Shown here: positions 24,082-33,569 of the stretch, piece after piece | How positions within the stretch are numbered: position 1 is the stretch's first letter | Layout of the letters: each line of letters opens with the position of its first letter | Source: an uncultured Flavobacteriales bacterium | GTDB taxonomy: Bacteria > Bacteroidota > Bacteroidia > Flavobacteriales_D > Crocinitomicaceae | Length of the DNA: 58,389 bases | Assembly (NCBI GenBank): GCA_913051935.1 | Contig: CAJXCU010000008.1 | Location: 1-58,389 of the forward strand | Reading direction: 5' to 3' | Program-made: the position numbers and the translations under genes | Notes under the pieces: generated by a model | Database searches by the model: none | Told to the model about the DNA's origin: nothing | What the model saw: only the letters and a program-made list of their open reading frames with translations

Positions 24082-25475
24082 TGAATAAGAATAGTCCTTG
24101 GCTGAGTCTTTTTTTGATTTCTGATTATCTATCAGCCCTTGTTTCGTGGGCTCTATTTTTCTTTTTTAGAAAGACCTTAATTGAAAACCAAGCTTTTGAT
24201 ATGGATATCAATTTTTGGCTCGGAATTGGATTGATTCCTTTGTTTTGGATGCTTCTTTATTTTGTGCAGGGTACCTATATCGAAATAAGAAGAATGTTCC
24301 GATTAAAGCTTCTAAATCTAACCTTTAGCATTAGTGTAATTGGTTCGCTAATTATTTTCTTTTCGATTATACTTGATGATCAGGTTCGTTCATATGAGGG
24401 CTATTATTGGAACTTACTCATTCTATTTGTGGTGCATTTTGGAACTACTTTTACACCAAGATTACTTATAAACACCTGGCTCGTACATACCATTCGAAAG
24501 CCAAATAATGGTTTTAAAACGGTTATTATTGGTGGTACAGAAAAAGCAGTGGACATTCTTAATGAGATTAATAAAAATGAGAAAAATGTCAACACTTTTG
24601 TTGGCTATGTTAATATGAACGGAAATGATCGTCAGCTCGATGGAAAGCTCACATATTTGGGTCATTTTGATGATTTAGAGGAGATTTCAAAAGGGATAGA
24701 GATAGATGAATATATCATAGCTGTAGAAAGTTCAGAGCACAATAAACTCATGCAGATTTTGCTAAAAATAGACAATGGTATAGCTAGGATAAAAACACTC
24801 CCAGATACGTATGTCATTCTCTCAGGAAGTGTGAAAATGACTAATATATACGGTGCTTTGCTTCTAGATGTACAATCAGATACTATGCCGTTTTGGCAAA
24901 AAGTATTGAAAAGAATCATTGACCTTTCAATGAGCTTTATTGCTGTCATTTTATTGATACCGTTTTATTTGTTTTCTGCCATCGCGGTAAAGATTTCGTC
25001 TCCAGGACCCATATTCTTTTTGCAAGATCGAATAGGAAAAGACGGACGTGTTTTTAAAATTTTCAAATTCCGAACCATGTATGTGAATTCCGAAAGGAAT
25101 GGCCCTCAACTTTCTTCAGAAAATGACCCAAGGATTACGAAAATCGGTAGCTTCATGCGAAAGACACGACTTGATGAATTCCCCCAATTCTTTAACGTTT
25201 TATTGGGGCACATGTCTATTGTTGGTCCGCGACCTGAGCGGAAGTTTTATATAGATCAAATTGCTAAAATTGAACCACAATATAATCAGCTTACAAAGGT
25301 GAGGCCTGGAATTACTTCCTGGGGACAGGTCAAGTATGGATATGCAGAAAATGTTGACCAGATGTTACAGCGAATGAAATTTGACTTATTGTATTTGAAA
25401 AACCGAAGTATTTCTTTGGATCTTAAAATTATGCTTCATACGCTACTTATTGTCGTAAGAGCGGAAGGAAAGTAG
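24081..25475 (+). CDS. Polyprenyl-phosphate glycosylphosphotransferase (WcaJ/PssY-type)
   Basis: From the ATG at 24081 (overlapping the previous stop), this 464-residue protein has about four N-terminal transmembrane helices, a CoA-binding-like Rossmann region (KTVIIGGTEKAV near 145), a fifth helix near 280 and the C-terminal bacterial sugar transferase domain. That domain shows KIFKFRTMYVN, RKTRLDEFPQFFNVLLG, MSIVGPRPE and VRPGITSWGQV, the catalytic and structural motifs of the family. It transfers a sugar-1-phosphate to undecaprenyl phosphate at the inner membrane, starting a capsule or exopolysaccharide repeat. A longer frame from 24072 would add three residues and is less likely. Confidence 0.93.
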   Translation: MNKNSPWLSLFLISDYLSALVSWALFFFFRKTLIENQAFDMDINFWLGIGLIPLFWMLLYFVQGTYIEIRRMFRLKLLNLTFSISVIGSLIIFFSIILDDQVRSYEGYYWNLLILFVVHFGTTFTPRLLINTWLVHTIRKPNNGFKTVIIGGTEKAVDILNEINKNEKNVNTFVGYVNMNGNDRQLDGKLTYLGHFDDLEEISKGIEIDEYIIAVESSEHNKLMQILLKIDNGIARIKTLPDTYVILSGSVKMTNIYGALLLDVQSDTMPFWQKVLKRIIDLSMSFIAVILLIPFYLFSAIAVKISSPGPIFFLQDRIGKDGRVFKIFKFRTMYVNSERNGPQLSSENDPRITKIGSFMRKTRLDEFPQFFNVLLGHMSIVGPRPERKFYIDQIAKIEPQYNQLTKVRPGITSWGQVKYGYAENVDQMLQRMKFDLLYLKNRSISLDLKIMLHTLLIVVRAEGK

Positions 25476-25491
25476 AGCCCTGTAATGATTA

Positions 25492-27909
25492 TCACTTATG
25501 CATTAAAGCGAGTTGAATTACCTCATGCATTTTATTTACATAATGGAAAGTGAGTCCTTTCAGGTAGCTTTCTTTAATTTCATCGACATCTTGTTTGTTT
25601 CTTGAGCACAAAATAATTTCTTTGACACCACTTCTTTTTGCAGCGAGAATCTTTTCTTTAATTCCTCCCACCGGGAGTACATCGCCACGAAGTGTTATTT
25701 CTCCTGTCATGGCAAGATTTTTTTTGACCTTTCGCTTACTAAATATGGAAGCTAGCGACGTGAGCATTGTGATTCCAGCACTAGGGCCGTCTTTAGGTGT
25801 AGCTCCCTCTGGCACATGAATGTGCACGTTATGAGCGTCGAATGCCTCCTGCTTTGCATCAATCATCTCTGCGTGGGCTTTTAAATATTCTAGGGCAATA
25901 ATTGCAGATTCTTTCATGACGTCCCCGAGGTTACCCGTGAGGGTCAGCTTGCCTTTTCCTTTCGTGATCGAGGATTCAATAAACAAAACATCTCCGCCAA
26001 TACTTGTCCACGCCAACCCTGTGACAACGCCAAATGTATTGTGGTCAATTGATTTCACTTTCGAGCGACCAGAACCTAATATTGTGAACAAATCCTCATT
26101 ACTTAGCTTTGCCTCAAAGCTTTCATCCATTGCAATTTGTCTCGTCCTGTTTCTGACAAGTTTGGCAATCACCTTATCTAGGCCTCGGACACCAGATTCA
26201 TTTGTGTACTCTTCAATGATTTTGCGCAGTATTTGTTTGTTAAAGCCGATATTTGCTTTTTCGATACCGTGCTCCTTTACTTGTTTAGGAATTAGGTGCC
26301 TTGCCGCAATTTCAACTTTTTCCTCGAGTGTATATCCATTTACCTCTATGATTTCCATCCTGTCCCTCAGCGGTCCTTGTATCGTAGACAGTGAATTTGA
26401 GGTTGCAATAAAAAGCACTTTAGATAGGTCGAATTCGGTTTCTATATAATTGTCGTAAAAAGCGTTATTCTGTTCAGGGTCAAGAACCTCAAGAAGGGCA
26501 GAGGAAGGGTCACCATGGTTGCTTCGTCCGAGTTTATCAATTTCATCGAGGACAAAAACCGGGTTTGCGGTTTCTGCTTTTTTAAGGTTTTGGATGATTC
26601 TTCCAGGCATTGCTCCGATATAGGTTTTACGGTGTCCTCTAATTTCTGATTCATCATGCAATCCACCTAGTGACATTCGCACATATTTTCTTCCTAATGC
26701 CTCTGCGATTGATTTTCCGAGAGAAGTTTTTCCAACTCCTGGAGGGCCATAAAAACACAGTATCGGTGATTTCATATTCCCCTTTATTTTGAGTACTGCA
26801 AGGTACTCCATGATTCGTTCTTTTACTTTTTCTAGTCCAAAATGATCTCTTTCTAATATTCGTCTAGAACGCTTGAGGTCGAGATTATCTTTGGAATATT
26901 CATTCCAAGGAAGCTCAATCATAGTGTCAATGTAATTCAATTGCACAGTATATTCGGCACCTTGTGGATTCATTCTTTGAAGTTTGTCCAACTCCTTCTT
27001 AAACAAAGCACCAACCTCCTTTGACCATTTTTTGGTCTTTGCACGCTCTTTAAAGTCACGTACATCCTGTTCCTGCGGATTGTCGCCTAGCTCGTCTTGA
27101 ATGGTTCTCATTTGCTGATGGAGAAAGTATTCTCGTTGCTGTTTGTCGAGGTCTTTGCGAACCTTATTATGGATTTCATTGCGCATTTCAAGCATTTGAG
27201 ACTCCATAGATAGGTGTTCTAATACTTTCATTACCCTACTTTTGATATCCATTTCTTCTAGCATTTCTTGCTTTTTAGCAACATCAGCATTCATGTTAGA
27301 GGATATGAAATTTACAAGAAATGTTGGGCTATCAATATTTTTGATCGCAAACTGTGCTTCGGATGGGATATTGGGACTGTCTTTGATGATTTGAAGTGCA
27401 AGGTCTTTGATGTTTTTAAACATCATATTTAATTCTTTATTGGCAGTGTCAAACTTCTGTTCGTTTAGTATTTCAACAGAGGCACGCATAAAAGGATCGA
27501 TTTGCGTCATCTCAATCATTCTAAACCTCCGTTTTCCCTGAATGATTACTGTTGAGCTGCCATCTGGCATTTTAAGTAACCTTACTATCTGAGCAACTGT
27601 GCCTATCATGTGAAGGTCATTAAATCCAGGTGATTCTTCTTCCTGTTCCTTCTGCGAAACAACACCAATGATTTTGTTTCCTTTGTTCGCCTCTTGAATT
27701 AGTTTTATCGATTTATCTCTGCCCACTGTAATGGGAATCACAACACCAGGAAATAAAACATTATTTCGCAAAGGTAGGATGGCTAAATTATCAGGAAAGT
27801 CTTGATTATTGACAGTCTCTTCTTCCTCGGCTGTCGTTAATGGAATGAATTCAGCATCAGATTCTAGGTCCGATAGGTTTAGTAAGGAGGGGTCAAATAA
27901 GTCGTTCAT
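25492..27909 (-). CDS. lon: ATP-dependent Lon protease
   Basis: The 805-residue protein has the LonA order: an N-terminal substrate domain ([16 protein letters not shown], residue 45 onward), an AAA+ module with Walker A GPPGVGKT at 388-395 and Walker [11 protein letters not shown], and a protease domain with catalytic S710 in GPSAGITM and the paired lysine near 753 in GGIKEKILA. It degrades damaged and regulatory proteins in the cytoplasm. It ends 16 bases from the convergent glycosylphosphotransferase gene. A perfect palindrome lies 12-26 bases upstream of its ATG. Confidence 0.98.
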   Translation of the reverse strand: MNDLFDPSLLNLSDLESDAEFIPLTTAEEEETVNNQDFPDNLAILPLRNNVLFPGVVIPITVGRDKSIKLIQEANKGNKIIGVVSQKEQEEESPGFNDLHMIGTVAQIVRLLKMPDGSSTVIIQGKRRFRMIEMTQIDPFMRASVEILNEQKFDTANKELNMMFKNIKDLALQIIKDSPNIPSEAQFAIKNIDSPTFLVNFISSNMNADVAKKQEMLEEMDIKSRVMKVLEHLSMESQMLEMRNEIHNKVRKDLDKQQREYFLHQQMRTIQDELGDNPQEQDVRDFKERAKTKKWSKEVGALFKKELDKLQRMNPQGAEYTVQLNYIDTMIELPWNEYSKDNLDLKRSRRILERDHFGLEKVKERIMEYLAVLKIKGNMKSPILCFYGPPGVGKTSLGKSIAEALGRKYVRMSLGGLHDESEIRGHRKTYIGAMPGRIIQNLKKAETANPVFVLDEIDKLGRSNHGDPSSALLEVLDPEQNNAFYDNYIETEFDLSKVLFIATSNSLSTIQGPLRDRMEIIEVNGYTLEEKVEIAARHLIPKQVKEHGIEKANIGFNKQILRKIIEEYTNESGVRGLDKVIAKLVRNRTRQIAMDESFEAKLSNEDLFTILGSGRSKVKSIDHNTFGVVTGLAWTSIGGDVLFIESSITKGKGKLTLTGNLGDVMKESAIIALEYLKAHAEMIDAKQEAFDAHNVHIHVPEGATPKDGPSAGITMLTSLASIFSKRKVKKNLAMTGEITLRGDVLPVGGIKEKILAAKRSGVKEIILCSRNKQDVDEIKESYLKGLTFHYVNKMHEVIQLALMHK

Positions 27910-27920
27910 ATATATACTTT

Positions 27921-27935
27921 ATGACATTATGTCAT
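27921..27935 (-). repeat. Perfect inverted repeat upstream of lon, candidate operator
   Basis: ATGACAT-T-ATGTCAT is a perfect 7-base inverted repeat around one base. It lies 12-26 bases upstream of the lon ATG, within the expected transcript leader or promoter. This position suits a regulator site, but a short AT-rich palindrome can arise by chance. Confidence 0.4.
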
Positions 27936-28034
27936 TAGTTCTTGTCAAATATTGCAAATATGGTTAAAACAAGTCTGCGCAGCGTAAGGTTCAATCTGCG
28001 TGCCAAAATATGTGATTAGGAAAATATGTCGTAA

Positions 28035-29171
28035 TTAAATTCGGTTATTTGCTAAATGCTGAAGAATGGCTTCATCCTCTTTGCTCAGAGAAAGCTGTCT
28101 TCGATGCATCATATTGTTTGCGGAAAGCAATGCTTTGTCAAATTTATTTAAAGTATACGTTTCTTCTTGGACCCACGAAAAACTTGGAATATGTTTTTCG
28201 GGAAAGCTATTTGTAAAAATGTTACAGGAAACACCAACAACACTGGCAGTATTGAACATTGTATTGATTGCGCATTTAGAGTAGTCACCCATGCTCAATC
28301 CTATAAATTGTAAATCAGTTTGAATCTCTTCTTCCATTAAGTAGGAGTAGGTTCTCACATTGGAATAATTGTTTTTTAGATTAGAAGTGTTGGTGTCTGC
28401 CCCAAGATTGCACCATTCACCAATTAAGGAGTTTCCTAAAAAGCCATCGTGTCCTTTGTTGGAGTAGGCTTGAAAAATGACATTATTTACTTCGCCACCA
28501 ACTTTACAATGAGGGCCAATGGTTGTTGCTCCATATATTTTGGTGCCCATTTTTATTGTTGCCTGCTTACACACGGCAAGACCGCCTCGAACCAGGCTTC
28601 CTTCCATGATCTCAGCCTCTTTTCCAATGTATATAGGACCATCATTTGTATTAAATGTGCATCCTTCAATCGTCGCTCCCTGCTCAATAAATAGTTTGCT
28701 TTCAGGCCCTATCAAAAGATTGGAGGAGGGAAGCGCTTGGCTTTTTCGACCTTCAGTCACTTGATTAAAATCTAAGTCAAGTGCTGCACCATTTTTTTGA
28801 AAAATATCCCATCTTTCTTCGATGATAATTAATTTGGTACCCGTGAATTTAATAACCTCGGATCCGTTTCCTTTCTTTGCAAGCAATGTATCTTCATCAT
28901 ATAAGCTTTGGTTGTCCGCTAGGTGCAAAATAGCCGCTATAAACTCGGGATTTGGTAAAACGCACGCGTTTATGGTTAAATCACAATCTACACTTGCGTA
29001 TTTATTGGCTAAGTAATCTTCAGTCTCGTAACCAATATGCGCCTCGGGTAAATAGGACGCGTACCTTTCAACATTTGTGAGGATCCCCATACGAATGCAT
29101 CCAATAGGCTTGGTTAAACTGAGCGGTGCAAAGTTTTTGTGTTTCCCAAAATCACTTAAGTTAAATTTCAT
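28035..29171 (-). CDS. Alternative GlmU-type UDP-GlcNAc diphosphorylase / GlcN-1-P N-acetyltransferase
   Basis: The 378-residue protein resembles the Bacteroidota-specific alternative GlmU family (TIGR03991 type). The N-terminal half has the marker LSDFGKHKNFAPLSLTKPIG and RMGILTN, where the nucleotidyltransferase G-x-G-T-R loop of normal GlmU is replaced by an L-T-x-P-x-x-x-x-R-x-G pattern. The C-terminal half is a left-handed beta-helix of hexapeptide repeats (IYIGKEAEIMEGSLVRGG, then GATTIGPHCKVGGEV, and LGADTNTSNL). It likely makes UDP-GlcNAc for peptidoglycan and lipid A. The ATG overlaps the symporter stop (ATGA), suggesting co-expression. Confidence 0.85.
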   Translation of the reverse strand: MKFNLSDFGKHKNFAPLSLTKPIGCIRMGILTNVERYASYLPEAHIGYETEDYLANKYASVDCDLTINACVLPNPEFIAAILHLADNQSLYDEDTLLAKKGNGSEVIKFTGTKLIIIEERWDIFQKNGAALDLDFNQVTEGRKSQALPSSNLLIGPESKLFIEQGATIEGCTFNTNDGPIYIGKEAEIMEGSLVRGGLAVCKQATIKMGTKIYGATTIGPHCKVGGEVNNVIFQAYSNKGHDGFLGNSLIGEWCNLGADTNTSNLKNNYSNVRTYSYLMEEEIQTDLQFIGLSMGDYSKCAINTMFNTASVVGVSCNIFTNSFPEKHIPSFSWVQEETYTLNKFDKALLSANNMMHRRQLSLSKEDEAILQHLANNRI

Positions 29172-30664
29172 TTTTTTAGACTTGATTGCGCTTTTGATGC
29201 AATAAATAATAATATAAAGGTAAGAAAGGCATTTAAAATGATTAGTTCAAAACCAAATGCGTATTCACCCAATATTCCTGGTGCTCCCTTTTCAACTCCA
29301 GGAGCCCCTTTTGAATAGTACCAGAGAAGAAATGTAAAGGTGATTGATATCAGGCTCATTATGGGGATAACTCGGTCTTTTAAAGTATGTTTGGTTAGGA
29401 TGCCGAAGAAAAAAACACCAATCAGAGGGCCGTATGTAAAACCAGCAAATTTCATAAGTAATCCGATGGCAGAATCATCGGTGAAATGATGTAAGGTCAA
29501 AACAACAATAATTATTAATAAGGACACGGCTACATGAATTCGTTTGCGTAACTGAACTTTATTGTCATCTGTTTTTCTTTTTTCTGGAATTAGGTCAACG
29601 AAAATAGAAGTGGTCAACGATGTAAGTGCAGAGTCTGCGCTTGAATAGGCAGCAGCAATTAGTCCGAGAAGGAACAATACACCTATAAATATTGGTGTGT
29701 TATCATCCATGGCAATGGCAGAGAAAAGCATATCGGGTTTTTCAAAAGAAATTGAATAGACTGATGCATACATGTACAACAAAGCACCTAGGAATAAAAA
29801 CACAAGGTTGACAATAATTAAAACACTTGCCATACTCATCATATTTTTTTGTGCATCATATAGGCTTTTGCAGCTAAGGTTTTTTTGCATCATGTCTTGG
29901 TCGAGTCCGGTCATTCCAATAGCAATAAATACCCCCCCAAAGAAATGTTTTAAGAAGTGATTAGCGCCATAAAAGTCTTCAAAGAAAAAAATCTGACCAT
30001 AGGGACCATTTGTTACTTGTCCTATTATTCCAGTATCCTCTGCGCTAGGTAGTTCATTGGCGATGAAATAAACGGTAAGTCCTACTGAAAAAAGCATAAA
30101 TGCGGTCTGCAATGTGTCGGTCCAAACGATTGTTTTAATTCCTCCTCGATTCGTGTAAAGCCAAATGAGTAATATACATATGCTTACCGTAAGCTCAAAT
30201 GGAATTCCCCAATCTTCAAATAAAATGCTTTGCAACACCTCGGCAACGAGCATGAGTCTCACGGAGGCACCTATAACTCTGGACAATATAAAAAGAACTG
30301 CGCCAGTTTTATGGCTTAAAAACCCAAATCGTTCTTTCAGATATTCGTAGATAGAAACCACATTCATTTTGTAGTAAAGAGGCATGAGGACATAAGTGAT
30401 GATAAGATAACCTATAAAATAGCCCAATACTGCCTGCATATAGCTGAATTGGTTGCTTGAATTTCCGACCCATCCTGGAACAGATAAGAAGGTAACACCA
30501 CTTAAGGACGCACCAATCATCCCAAATGCAACAAGATACCATGGAGATTGACGTTCTCCCACAAAAAAGCCATCATTTCCTTTGGCTTGAGATGTAAAAA
30601 AAGAAACCGCCACGAGGAGTCCAAAGTAAAGAATCAAAATGGTAACAATTAAAGCAGGCGTCAT
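29168..30664 (-). CDS. Sodium:solute symporter (SSS family)
   Basis: The 498-residue integral membrane protein has about 13 hydrophobic helices in the LeuT-like SSS pattern. Family markers are FFVGERQSPWYLVAFGMIGA at the start, WTDTLQTAFM in the middle, MTGLDQDMMQKNLSCKS (the G-x-D-Q-x-x-x-Q region), and AAYSSADSALTSLTTS in helix 8, which supplies sodium ligands. The substrate is not predictable from sequence; sialic acid, sugars, proline or vitamins are all known for the family. It overlaps the alternative glmU gene, so an amino-sugar substrate is possible. Confidence 0.92.
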   Translation of the reverse strand: MTPALIVTILILYFGLLVAVSFFTSQAKGNDGFFVGERQSPWYLVAFGMIGASLSGVTFLSVPGWVGNSSNQFSYMQAVLGYFIGYLIITYVLMPLYYKMNVVSIYEYLKERFGFLSHKTGAVLFILSRVIGASVRLMLVAEVLQSILFEDWGIPFELTVSICILLIWLYTNRGGIKTIVWTDTLQTAFMLFSVGLTVYFIANELPSAEDTGIIGQVTNGPYGQIFFFEDFYGANHFLKHFFGGVFIAIGMTGLDQDMMQKNLSCKSLYDAQKNMMSMASVLIIVNLVFLFLGALLYMYASVYSISFEKPDMLFSAIAMDDNTPIFIGVLFLLGLIAAAYSSADSALTSLTTSIFVDLIPEKRKTDDNKVQLRKRIHVAVSLLIIIVVLTLHHFTDDSAIGLLMKFAGFTYGPLIGVFFFGILTKHTLKDRVIPIMSLISITFTFLLWYYSKGAPGVEKGAPGILGEYAFGFELIILNAFLTFILLFIASKAQSSLKK

Positions 30665-30692
30665 ATTATAAACATATTAAATGAGATGATTA

Positions 30693-30700
30693 CAAATGTA
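30693..30700 (-). promoter_or_regulatory. Putative -7 promoter element for the symporter-glmU operon
   Basis: On the minus strand this reads TACATTTG, matching TAnnTTTG, 28 bases upstream of the symporter ATG. No -33 element is evident. Confidence 0.38.
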
Positions 30701-30758
30701 TCTTTATTTGTTTTTTAACGTTAAAAAGAAAAGGTAAGTATATTTATAAAAATAGAAT

Positions 30759-31280
30759 ATGGAAGTTTGGATATTTCTTTTTATCACCCTCGTTAGCTGT
30801 GGTGCACTTGTTTTAATCGTATTTCGTTTTTTGAAAAAGCAGACAGATAAGGAAGTCATAAAGCTTCGAAGCGAGCTACACAAACAAAGACAAGAATTCT
30901 TTTTGCCGAGTAGGTTAGATGCCTACCAGAGATCCGTATTGCTTTTGGAGCGAATTCATCCGAATAGTTTGATTATGCGGGCCCATAACCCAAAATTGAA
31001 TGCTACGCTTTTTCAAGCAGAACTTGTTAAGACGGTCCGAAACGAGTTTGAACATAATCTTGCTCAACAGATTTTTATTACAACCGCTACGTGGGAGATT
31101 ATCAGAAATTCTAAAGATGAAGTCATTAAACTAATTCATATGGCAGGTAGTCAGATGAATGAAAAGTCTACAAGTACGGACCTTTCAGAAAAAATATTTG
31201 AAATCATTGCCCAGCTTGAGGAGTTTCCAACAAGCATAGCGGTGAAAATCGTTAAAAAGGAATTTCAGGAATTATTTTAG
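30759..31280 (+). CDS. Single-pass membrane protein of unknown function
   Basis: The 173-residue product has one N-terminal transmembrane helix (residues 3-24, WIFLFITLVSCGALVLIVF) and a cytoplasmic coiled-coil stretch (QTDKEVIKLRSELHKQRQEF). A helical domain follows with YQRSVLLLERIHPNSLIMR and NEFEHNLAQQIFIT, features I associate with a conserved but unnamed Bacteroidota family. Codon use and length suggest a real gene. The 3' end overlaps the convergent thiolase gene by 9 bases. Function unknown. Confidence 0.75.
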   Translation: MEVWIFLFITLVSCGALVLIVFRFLKKQTDKEVIKLRSELHKQRQEFFLPSRLDAYQRSVLLLERIHPNSLIMRAHNPKLNATLFQAELVKTVRNEFEHNLAQQIFITTATWEIIRNSKDEVIKLIHMAGSQMNEKSTSTDLSEKIFEIIAQLEEFPTSIAVKIVKKEFQELF

Positions 31281-32453
31281 CAACTCTATTACTCCTGCAG
31301 CGCCCTGACCGGTTCCTACGCACATGGTAACCATACCGTATTTTTGCTTTCGTCTACGCATTTCATTGATCAACTGAACACTTAGCTTTCCTCCGGTACA
31401 GCCGAGTGGATGACCTAAAGCAATGGCTCCGCCATTTACGTTGACAATTTCAGGGTTCAGGCCGGTTTCCCTTAATACGGCTAAAGATTGTGATGCAAAT
31501 GCCTCGTTGAGTTCCACAAGGTCAAGGTCATTCATAGAGAGCCCCGCTTGCTTTAAAGCCTTCGGAATAGCATCGACAGGTCCAATACCCATAATTCTAG
31601 GTTCTACACCTACAGTCGCATACGAAACGAGTCTTGCGATCGGTTCAAGGTTTAGCTCTTTGAGCATTTTTTCAGACATGACCATCACGAAAGCAGCTCC
31701 ATCAGAGGTCTGCGAGGAATTACCTGCGGTAACAGATCCTCCTTGAGCAAATACCGGTCTTAATGAATTTAGTTTTTCTAAAGTGCTAGCCCGTGGGCCT
31801 TCATCTGTATCAACAGTAAAATTGTTGACTTGTCTTTTTTCATTTTCATCTAGAAATATATGCTCAACATCAATAGGAACAATCTCATCCTTGAACTTGC
31901 CTTCTTTAATGGCGCTTATTGCCTTTTCATGCGAATGAAGGGCAAATGCGTCTTGATCTTCTCGGCTAATCTTAAATTGATTTGCCACAGCTTCAGCGGT
32001 AAGCCCCATTCCCCAGTACCAATTCGGATTTTCTTTTCCAACCCGAGCATTTGGAACAATTCTCCAGCCACCCATGGCCATAACTGACATGGATTCGGCT
32101 CCTCCAGCTATAATACAGTCTGCCATTCCGCTTTCTATTTTCGCCTGAGCAATGGCGATGGTTTCAAGACCCGATGCACAATATCGGTTCACTGTCATTC
32201 CTGGTACTTTATCCGTATCAAGCCCCATTAGTGAAAGCATTCTTCCCATATTTAGTCCTTGTTCGGCTTCAGGTGTAGCGTTTCCAACAATTACGTCATC
32301 TATTCTATCCTTATCTAGATTTGGCAAGCTTTTCACCAAATGCTTAATTACAGAAGCTCCAATATCGTCTGGTCTGTAAAAACGAAAACCACCTTTTTTT
32401 GCTTTTCCAACTGCGGATCTATATCCGGCAACGATATATGCTGTATTGCTCAT
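31272..32453 (-). CDS. Acetyl-CoA C-acyltransferase (thiolase)
   Basis: This 393-residue thiolase has the nucleophilic cysteine C92 in NRYCASGLET, the histidine H348 in GHPLGCTGG and the second catalytic cysteine C378 in CVGTGQGAAG. The length and these motifs fit degradative FadA-type or acetoacetyl-CoA thiolases. It cleaves or condenses acyl-CoA thioesters in fatty-acid beta-oxidation. Usually a fadB-like gene accompanies it; none is in this window, so its exact chain-length role is open. Confidence 0.94.
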   Translation of the reverse strand: MSNTAYIVAGYRSAVGKAKKGGFRFYRPDDIGASVIKHLVKSLPNLDKDRIDDVIVGNATPEAEQGLNMGRMLSLMGLDTDKVPGMTVNRYCASGLETIAIAQAKIESGMADCIIAGGAESMSVMAMGGWRIVPNARVGKENPNWYWGMGLTAEAVANQFKISREDQDAFALHSHEKAISAIKEGKFKDEIVPIDVEHIFLDENEKRQVNNFTVDTDEGPRASTLEKLNSLRPVFAQGGSVTAGNSSQTSDGAAFVMVMSEKMLKELNLEPIARLVSYATVGVEPRIMGIGPVDAIPKALKQAGLSMNDLDLVELNEAFASQSLAVLRETGLNPEIVNVNGGAIALGHPLGCTGGKLSVQLINEMRRRKQKYGMVTMCVGTGQGAAGVIELLK

Positions 32454-32535
32454 TTTAAATGCTTTTAATAGAGAGAATAATTATTTATTTAAAATTACTA
32501 AAAATATATTATGCGTGCATAATTTAATTTGTGAT

Positions 32536-33207
32536 TTATTTTTTGCTTTTTAGCTTGGCTCGCATAAACTCAATGAGCATGGGGAGGAGGGAAAGTCCAA
32601 TGATCCCAAATATGACCGTTTCAAAGTTACGTTGAACAATAGGTAGGTTGCCAAAAAAGTAACCTAAAAGTGTTAAAGCCAAAACCCATGTAATACCTCC
32701 TATAATACTGTACTTAAGAAACTTAAAGTACGACATTTCTCCAACACCGGCTACAAATGGGGCGAAGGTTCTAACAATGGGTACGTAGCGAGCAAGAATA
32801 ATCGTTTTGGGTCCGTGCTTGTCGTAGAAAGCTTGTGTTTTATCGATGTAGGACTGTTTAACAATTTGCCGTTCCCTTATTTTCCACTGCATGACTTTAA
32901 GTCCAATATTCTTGCCGATGTAGTAATTTAGATTGTCACCAATAAAAGCAGCTGTGCAAAGAAGTGGGATCACAATCCAAAGATTGAGCTCAGCCGTTTG
33001 CCCCTGCTGCACAACGCCAGCACAAAAAGTACCCGCCGCAAACAAAAGGGAGTCTCCAGGTAATAATGGCATAACCACCAGTCCGGTTTCCACGAAAACA
33101 ATCATAAAAAGAATGAGGTAGATCCAGTTACCATAATCCATGATAAGGGTAAATAGGTGCGCATCCAAGTGAAGGATAAAGTCAATGAGTTGCTGAATAA
33201 TGTTCAT
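32536..33207 (-). CDS. DedA family membrane protein
   Basis: The 223-residue protein has four to five hydrophobic segments and the DedA markers FVETGLVVMPLLPGDSLLF, GDNLNYYIGKNIG (G-D-x-x-x-Y-x-x-G) and ILARYVPIVRTFAPFVAGVG (R-x-x-P-x-x-R, then G). DedA proteins are now viewed as lipid flippases or recyclers, including of undecaprenyl phosphate, and help membrane potential. The ATG directly follows the rhodanese stop codon (TAGATG), so the two are coupled. Confidence 0.94.
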   Translation of the reverse strand: MNIIQQLIDFILHLDAHLFTLIMDYGNWIYLILFMIVFVETGLVVMPLLPGDSLLFAAGTFCAGVVQQGQTAELNLWIVIPLLCTAAFIGDNLNYYIGKNIGLKVMQWKIRERQIVKQSYIDKTQAFYDKHGPKTIILARYVPIVRTFAPFVAGVGEMSYFKFLKYSIIGGITWVLALTLLGYFFGNLPIVQRNFETVIFGIIGLSLLPMLIEFMRAKLKSKK

Positions 33208-33525
33208 CTATTCTATATTTAGACTAGGGTCGTTTTTCTCTTTCCAACCCATGATACCACCTTCCATGACTAGGATGTTGTTGAGTCCTTTCTCGCAGAT
33301 TAATAGATTTGCAAGTGCCGAGGCTCTGTTTCCCGATTTACACATTAAAACATAGGTCTGGGTTTTGTCAAGACTATCCACATTATCTAAGAAATCTTGC
33401 ATAGGAATATGCACGTTTCCAAGGTTGCAAAATTCGTATTCAAATGCTTCACGAATATCAACCACTTTTAGGGAGGGGTTATCCTGCATTTTCAGCTTAC
33501 ATTCTTTTGGGCATATGGTCTTCAT
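33208..33525 (-). CDS. Rhodanese-like domain protein
   Basis: This 105-residue single-domain protein has the active cysteine C62 in the loop CKSGNRAS, matching the C-x-S-G-x-R-S/A rhodanese loop, and the aspartate of VVDIREAFEYEF in the CH2A-like motif. It carries sulfur as persulfide or acts as a thiol redox protein. It lacks a signal peptide. The gene is immediately followed by dedA without a spacer base. Confidence 0.93.
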   Translation of the reverse strand: MKTICPKECKLKMQDNPSLKVVDIREAFEYEFCNLGNVHIPMQDFLDNVDSLDKTQTYVLMCKSGNRASALANLLICEKGLNNILVMEGGIMGWKEKNDPSLNIE

Positions 33526-33569
33526 GCACTCATTTTTTTGTAAAGATAAAACTATGCCATCAATAGACT

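Noticed and set aside
25916..26449. 177-codon open frame on the plus strand inside lon
   Set aside because: It is antisense to the conserved AAA+ and linker region of lon; the translation is low in structure and matches no family.
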